From Berghia stephanieae (taxonomy: Eukaryota > Mollusca > Gastropoda > Nudibranchia > Aeolidiidae), in NCBI GenBank assembly GCA_034508935.3, contig CM067445.1, forward strand, positions 78,495,348 through 78,559,347: a stretch of 64,000 bases of DNA, written 5' to 3'. Position numbers and translations under genes: made by a program. Below are positions 57,669 to 64,000 of the stretch, piece after piece (the stretch's first letter is position 1; each line of letters opens with the position of its first letter). The notes beneath the pieces were generated by a model. The model did not search any database. It had not been told where the DNA came from and worked only from the letters and a program-made list of their open reading frames with translations.

Positions 57669-58032
57669 TATATTTGATTTGTTTTGCTTTGTTTCTTTAC
57701 TTGTTACAACCCGTGTGAAATCGTATATTCTCTTCAATGATTCTGTAGCGTTTTGAGTCAACCAAACAAACAAAAATTGAAATCGGCACGGTTTTATCAT
57801 CCCCCACTTCATAATATTGTTATAACCTACAACATCGTATTGTTATAACCTACAATCGTTCAAATTCATCAAGTCAAGTTAGGTATAGTAGAGCGGTCAA
57901 GTAATGTGAGTAATTTACGAAAGTTCATCACCTGAGAGGGGGATGAGCACAGATATTCATCCTGATCGTTTAGCCAGGACACGAGAAAACGCGTATAATT
58001 TGTAGTAAAGAGTTATGAACAAAAAATGATTT

Positions 58033-58228
58033 AACAGCTTCGAAAAAGAACACAATATCAAGCACTGAACGTTTCAACCAACAATTCCTCTACCGTCCGT
58101 CTAGATTTTAAGTGATGTATTGATGTTTTCATTGTTTATGTTATTGGCTAAAGAAGGGTTACGAGCCCAAGACGTTCCGTGTTTGTTATTTTGTTGGGAG
58201 TTTTTTTCTGAGCTGTTATATTCATTAA
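58033..58228. mobile_element. Foldback element (family F)
   Basis: Left arm AACAGCTTCGAAAAAGAACA … GAACGTTTCAACCAAC; right arm AGAAGGGTTACGAGCCCAAG … TTTTTTTCTGAGCTGTT, inverted and imperfect. Related single-arm copies are at 5815-5940 and 38770-38885 (GAAGAAGGGTTTTTGATCCC and GAAGAATGGTTTTGAGCCCG). Confidence 0.55.
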
Positions 58229-60144
58229 TTGTTACAGTCTATAGCTTCTAGCAGCTTATCATCACTAATATTTGGAGTAAAATTCTCTCGTCTGTCATTG
58301 CTGAAGAAAAGTGGGATAAAAGGACCACGATGAAACTCATGTTATACGCCCGCCAACCACTCATAGTATACACTCTATGTGCAACTATACTTAATCTTTT
58401 CTTTTTTATTATTATTACACTGCTACCTTCTTCTTTTTCTACCTACAGGGATTGGTAGTTGAGGTGTGGATATAATATATATTAGTTTGCTGACGAAGTG
58501 GTCATAGAAATTAGGACGTGAGTAGATATTTCTGTAGTGTTGAGTGAAAAATTGCTGTCGTGGGGAGTCGGTCTTCACTGGTGTCGAATGACGCGCGTGC
58601 CCGTGGTGAGCAAGGTTGAGGTATCCATGGAAAGTTCACCTAGCCCTGATTTATTACCTTATCGACAGGAATGGACATCCTATGACTATTTTCTTTTTCT
58701 TGTTATTTCAATTCGCTCTGTTTAAGGATTGGCATTTTCCGTAAAACGTAGTAAATGAGGGGCTTGGGATAGTTTGTTTATTTCTTTCTTTGTTTTTGGT
58801 GTTCTGAATTGAGTAAAAATATTAGCTATGAAGCAATTATTATGAAATATTACATACAGTAATTGTATCAAGAGCGAACATGTTGAAATGTATGGAGGAA
58901 TGACGCTAACTGAATGCAATTCGCTAAAGTACTCTTCCTATTTTGAAATAAATAGAATGAGAATAAGGGTGAAGGATGAGAAAAGTGGTTTTACAGCACA
59001 GGTCGTGTGTGTAATGCTTTTTACTCTTTTTTTTTTCAAAAGTTTTAAAGTGAAAGTTGGTCATGTATCTATTGCAGTGACGTATTATCACCTGTGTTGT
59101 TTTGGTTTGTTTGTTTTTCCCTTACCAATCTTACTCGTACAACCAGTGCAAATGTATAGATCACAAAACTAAGCCTTTTGTTTCCTAAATCTGGGCAAAA
59201 TGCGAGGGGATTTAGGTAGTACAACCCAGATGAACTCCTAGACAAAGTGCAAGGGGAAAATGACCGCTCGTCGTCCTAATAAATAAAGCAACTTCATTGC
59301 AGGTCCATCACCTGAGTCAACCAAGGTGGTCCCAATGTGCAGCCATAATATTGAGGATAAACCCCACGAGGGGGGTCCTGCAATCACGGACCAGGCTGCG
59401 CTTTGAAGTCGCCGCCAGTGTGTCACCTTAATCCCCTCTAGACAGGACAAATGACCCATGATAATATCAGTCAAAACCAATCTGCAATCTGACCGACTAT
59501 CACCCCGTTCCACTTGCATTTGGCCACTGCAAATGTTTCCTAGTTCTCTGCTGGAGCCTTGTGTTATATGATTTGTAATTTCGCACAGTATTAATAGAAC
59601 TGACGGTTAGATACAGATAACAGTTCCAATTGATATGTAGGTGGTACATGCAATATCAATTCTCAGCTTGCCCCAAAAGATAAACAATATACATTCGAGT
59701 TAGCATACAATGGCATTAGGCTATTACATAGAAAATATTTGATAATATGCAAAATAAGCGCGACAAATCTTATGGAGAAACAAACGCTTCATCATAGAAT
59801 ATAATAGTCTAAAGTTACGTAAAATGTGCTTTATTTGATTAGACCGTTTCATACGTAACAGGTTTTCAAAGGTCGCAATATGAATCGGTTAATCTTTAAA
59901 TCTTCATGGCATCACGATCTTGCATTGAAAACGCTCGATTGCCGTATTATGTATTATCGGGAATAATTCTTAAAAAGAGAACCTGCAATCATATTGCAAT
60001 AAATAAAAATACCGATGATGGGGCGGTCAATTCTTGTTGTGAAGGGAACTCCCAGATTATAGGCTGTCTGAAGCCTGGGATCGTAAAAACTCTAAAGAAA
60101 AGGTAAAAAATACAAAGGCTTCGGATAAAAACAGTACAAGCAAT

Positions 60145-60328
60145 GATGGACATTTCAGGTACAAACCCTTCGTCAGCAAACAATAAACAAAGGAACGTTG
60201 AAAACAAATATAACAAAATTTGGTGAGTACACACGCATCAATTCTAACTATATTTTGTTTAATTTGTTCTCAACGTTCCTTTAATAATTGTTTCGCAACG
60301 AAAGGTTTTGATCTGAAACGTCCATTGC
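60145..60328. mobile_element. Foldback element (family F) with hammerhead-like core
   Basis: Arms ATGGACATTTCAGGTACAAA … AAAGGAACGTTGAAAACAAA and their inverted mates AATTTGTTCTCAACGTTCCT … TTTTGATCTGAAACGTCCAT. The minus strand of the left arm holds CTGACGA, a short stem, then GAAA and TGTC. Confidence 0.55.
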
Positions 60329-60764
60329 TTGTTTACATCAAAAGCCCTTCCATTTTCACATTTTTGTTAGATTATAGTTTAGAATTTTACACCAAATAAA
60401 TGATGACAAATGGGGAATGGTTCTTATAAAGAACAGAAGCAGATTCCACCTGTCAGATAAGAGACTTTTCGACAAGTTAGTCATAAGTGGCAATTTAAGA
60501 CGTTTGACAAGTTGAAGATAATTTTAATCGGGTGATATTTAATGTTAACGATTTCTGACCATACTGTAAAGTATGTGGTTAGTCAGAGAACAACAGCAGA
60601 GCAATCAGTTTATCCAAATTAGATTGCAGTTATTAATTCAAACACCCACACATTTCGAAGTCTTATTGATGGGAATTTCGCTTTGGCGCTGAGCTGTATA
60701 TTATATTTAATTTCAGTAGTACCAATAGCTTGGCATAGACCTGGTCTCGACAGTAAAGTTGCAT

Positions 60765-61000
60765 AACTATTTTAGTAACAGGATGATGTATAGGCAGATT
60801 CTTAAGATTACGTAGCATAAAAGAGCGAGGATAGACGATCTTTATTGATAACCAGCATAAATCTATACTAGAAAATGAGATGCAATCACTTTGAAACCAG
60901 AAGATCACTTACACAGGGTATGTATCCAGTCCTCCGGAAGAGTGGTTTACATTTCCAATGAGATTGGAACCAGTTTTTTGACATCATACGTTTGTTCTTT
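60765..61000 (-). mobile_element. TIR element (family T), left half, reverse
   Basis: Reverse copy of the left arm and body: AAGAGCGAGGATAGACGATC, TCCTCCGGAAGAGTGGTTTA, CAATGAGATTGGAACCAG. Confidence 0.6.
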
Positions 61001-61631
61001 ATCAAAAATAATGTTTAAAAAGGGAAAAGAAAGCTGTCTATCAATCAGTTATAATATATTATGAGTGGGGGTTAGCTATTTGTGTCGTTAAAAGTTTATC
61101 TTCTTTCTTATCTTATCGGAAGAGTGGGTGGAATATGTTTATTATATAATCGTTCATGAACAAATATCATTAAAAATACTATAATATATTCAAGGAAAGC
61201 TTACTTCCATAAAGAACAACTCCGTCTTGAACTCTATGAATTACTTATTGTTTCGCATGCTTCACATTCTTGGAAGTCGATGCAATCAAAACCATCATAA
61301 ATCAAATGTCAACAGCTTCAATATGTCAATAGCTAGAATAAGATCCTATGTAGTTTTTGCTCTTTGTGGCACATTGGACTCCAGACAAGCCATTTTTTTT
61401 CTTCTTCTTCTTTTCGTTAGATATCTCGATTGGGAAAAATAATATTATATTACATATTATATCAGCTTGTCCGTGAAGGGGCTAGACAGTCGATAATAAC
61501 CATAGAATTGAATTAAACACGTGCTATTCGGAGATACTGTTGAATTATATATTGTTTGTTTGTGTGTTTGTTTGTTGCTTCTTTTTGATGTTTTTCCCTG
61601 TTTGTTTGTTTGTTTTGTTTTGCGTGTATGG

Positions 61632-61936
61632 AAGGGGGGGGGGGGCTATTCAATTCCACATTACCCTATGAAGCTAGTCGTATCAATACAATTTAAATCA
61701 AAATATTAGGCTACAATCGATTCTACATGGTACTATTGAAAGTCAAATTAATCGTGTTGGTAACTTTGCACTTTAAAACACAACTTGGGTTTGTTTAAGT
61801 TTTGATGGGTTTTTTTTTACATGGTGAGGGGAGAGAGAGAGGAGGTTGTTGATGTTATTTTATTTTGTTTTGTTCTGGGTTTGTTTTAAATATAATTTAT
61901 TATTTATTTATTTTTTTTTTGGGGGGGGGGGGGGGG
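61632..61936. repeat. Poly-G runs and T-rich DNA
   Basis: G-runs at 61634-61645 and 61920-61936, separated by T-rich unique sequence. Confidence 0.85.
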
Positions 61937-62726
61937 AGGGGGATCATTATGTACGTTATTCTTTTCAATTTTCATACCATATTCAAATATCAATATCTTT
62001 TGCGTAATATCACCAACATCAACGCAACCAACAACAAAAACGTTATGTAACTTTCAGAGCTAATTAATGCAATGAAACCGGTTTATCCCAAAACGGTTTG
62101 AAAAAAAACATCCCTTAGATTTCGATTTAACCGGGTTTGACTATGACAAACAAACTAAGCGTGATATGTTAATTTCCTATCCGATTCACAAAACCAGAAG
62201 AATAACGACAAAAAAATAACAATAATTAAAAATCCCCATTAGGTAATCTAAACTGAAGAGTGTGCTGATGGATTTATTGCGGCGTTTAGGTAAAATGCTC
62301 ACAACGTCCGCAAGCTGGATATAAACTGTGTGTAACCTTGAACATTCATAGTCTGATTGATATAAATTAGTGATAAAGTAATCATCAAAACGGCTGTCTA
62401 AAAAAAAAATCATAAAGAGCTGAGTGACCTCAATTTCGTTGCTTCTATAGCCTTTTTACCTACAGATATATCTCCATTTCTCTGCAGATCGCTTCATAAT
62501 AACTTAGCACGAATGTGTAAGTCTACACCTTTCAACATGCCCTTACGGCGAATTATTCAAGTAGGTGTTGGTTCCCCTCAAGGATTGCCCGGGTCGGACC
62601 AAGGGGTTTCTATAGGTCAATCAAATCGAGAGCTCCGACTGGTATTGATAAGGAGGAAATCCGACAAATACACACAACCACTACCAGCACAAAACTCTTC
62701 TCTCCTGTTTCCCACCCTTCCCCATC

Positions 62727-62751
62727 CCCACACACACACACACATACACAC

Positions 62752-62796
<45 letters not shown>
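62727..62796. repeat. (CA)n microsatellite
   Basis: CA units with TA and GCA interruptions. Confidence 0.95.
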
Positions 62797-62798
<2 letters not shown>

Positions 62799-62935
62799 GA
62801 AACTTTGACCCTCAAACAAGCCTTATCCAGAATGACCCAATGTCTTCAGATCATAATATTATAATCGACCACTTGAGCTCCAAAAACATAAACAAATACT
62901 TCGGAGACCAACCATGACTGAAGCTCAACTCTGAA

Positions 62936-63290
62936 GACGTGAATAGGGAACAAAAGTGTGATGCCAAAATACTGGCTCCATTCTCCTGGGAACTGTAAGG
63001 CCAGTCCTCCAGAGAACTGGAAACGTACATACATTGTGAAACTGATCCTTCTGGGTTCAGATTGATGGCATCTATTTTCTAGCCTAAATGAATGTTAGCC
63101 GTCAATTAAGATCATCCATCCTCGCTCTTTCACGCCCAGTAGTCATAAGGATCTGCCTATACATCCTGCTACAATATTAATTATGCCACCTTATTATTCA
63201 ATATGAAATTTATTCATTGTAAGTCCTACGGAGGACTGGTTACACACTTCCAAGGAGTTTGGAACAGGAACAGAGAAAGGTTAGACGTCA
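62936..63290 (+). mobile_element. TIR element (family T), complete
   Basis: About 355 bp: AATAGGGAACAAAAGTGTGA … GTCCTCCAGAGAACTGG … GTCCTACGGAGGACTGGTTA … CAAGGAGTTTGGAACAGG … TAGACGTCACG. The best uninterrupted copy of the family here. Confidence 0.7.
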
Positions 63291-64000
63291 CGACTGTCCT
63301 ATTCCAATCAACTGTTATCGTCAAAAACGCCATTCCAAAGAATCCAAAAGAGCCTTATCAATACATTTATAGAATGAGTAAAGTTTGCGTCATTCTTATC
63401 TTCGTTATATACTTTAGGCCGCGAATAAAGTGATCAGTTCTCACTAACTTTTCTCTTTGAAAGAATACAAATTATTAAGGTTATACACGATTTTGTGAGT
63501 TGGTATGATTAATCTTTAAAGATTTAAAAAGGTGGCTATGATGCTCCCTCAGACAAACCTGGGAAAAAAACAGGAAAAAATCAATCTCGCTAGACTCTCT
63601 CTTTCATTTATTCATTTTCTAGAGTTTATCTTTCATTCTCTCTCACTTTATTTCCACCTCTCTCCCCGCCCGCCTCCCTTCCTATCCTATCACCTAATTC
63701 AGTCACTATCTCCTTCCATAGATATAAGCCAAATATACGTGCCGCACTAATGTTTAACAGTGTTACGTTCCCAATCTAAATGGCATAGAATCACGTATCG
63801 AAGGAGTCTGAGACAGTTATCTACACTTACTGATTAGAACTCTATTTCCAGAGCGGTTATGTCTATCTATCAATATTCAACGTTATGAACGTCGCACACT
63901 ATAAAAATCGCTTAAAGTGAAATCTCCCTGAAACATTATGCATTTTGTTGTAACTCTTAACATTAGAGCCTTATTACTGAGGCCCATAAGGGAAAAGCAT

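Larger units (their letters stand above)
54756..64000. other. Right flank, no gene supported outside listed repeats
   Basis: Apart from the MITE, foldback, TIR and microsatellite entries, only short unsupported frames are seen (for example 56447-56719 minus, 58627-58722 plus, 59238-59519 minus). Confidence 0.45.

Noticed and set aside
58627-58722. Possible first exon of a membrane transporter (EWTSYDYFLFLVIS)
   Set aside because: The W-x-x-YDY-x-x-F pattern recalls the first helix of SLC5-type symporters, but the donor is weak (GTTTAAG) and no following exon was found.
59238-59519. 93-codon minus-strand frame in a GC-richer patch
   Set aside because: Could be a worn transposon piece; no recognisable motif.
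59906-60106. 66-codon plus-strand frame near the foldback element
   Set aside because: Opens after a stop without acceptor; no family resemblance; ends by the foldback repeat.

Overview
This is a gene-poor, AT-rich stretch of an animal nuclear genome. The evidence is spliced exons with GT/AG borders and phase-matched junctions, tRNA-derived SINEs, LINE 3' ends, foldback MITE-like elements, a 5S rRNA-like sequence and a very high microsatellite load. A marine invertebrate is the best guess from repeat style alone; I cannot name the phylum.

Host genes. The one gene I recognise firmly is a fibroblast growth factor (FGF) family ligand on the minus strand, between 40955 and 33771. Three exons fit: 40643-40955 (end of a long N-terminal part and the first core strands), 36056-36156 (101 bp, the short middle FGF exon) and 33771-35182 (rest of the beta-trefoil plus a very long basic and serine-rich tail). 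Junction phases (1, then 0) agree and fall where FGF introns are expected. The reading frame of the last exon changes after the core, either from a 1-nt assembly error or a real frameshift. A second likely exon, on the minus strand at 10647-10944, ends a small cysteine-rich protein that I cannot place firmly; it weakly resembles IL-17-type ligands. Weaker exon candidates lie at 7379-7515 (minus) and 42516-42606 (plus).

Repeats by region. 1-13000: microsatellites, three LINE C-terminal fragments (2000-2515 plus, 5158-5350 minus, 6100-6425 plus), a 550-bp retroposon (2843-3392), and a dense cluster of one tRNA-derived SINE family, partly joined to a 5S rRNA-like sequence (9812-11846). 13190-15430: a 1.35-kb TG-rich minisatellite and a 4 x 111-bp tandem repeat. 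16300-33100: long microsatellites, foldback and TIR elements, and nested copies of the 550-bp retroposon. 33700-41000: the FGF gene with repeats in its introns. 44290-54690: a 10.4-kb array of about 26 units of 397 bp, in two head-to-head inverted blocks (44295-51660 and 51683-54687). Each complete unit carries tRNA-like A and B boxes and a T-run. A dispersed 212-bp relative at 25547-25758 has its own 12-bp target-site duplication, so the satellite appears to have grown from a mobile SINE. 54700-64000: MITE copies, foldbacks and microsatellites, with no gene I can support.

The window is mostly a repeat landscape around one developmental signalling gene. The most unusual object is the SINE-derived inverted satellite. 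Its central junction and one internal stretch look like poor consensus sequence, so its exact architecture needs read-level confirmation.
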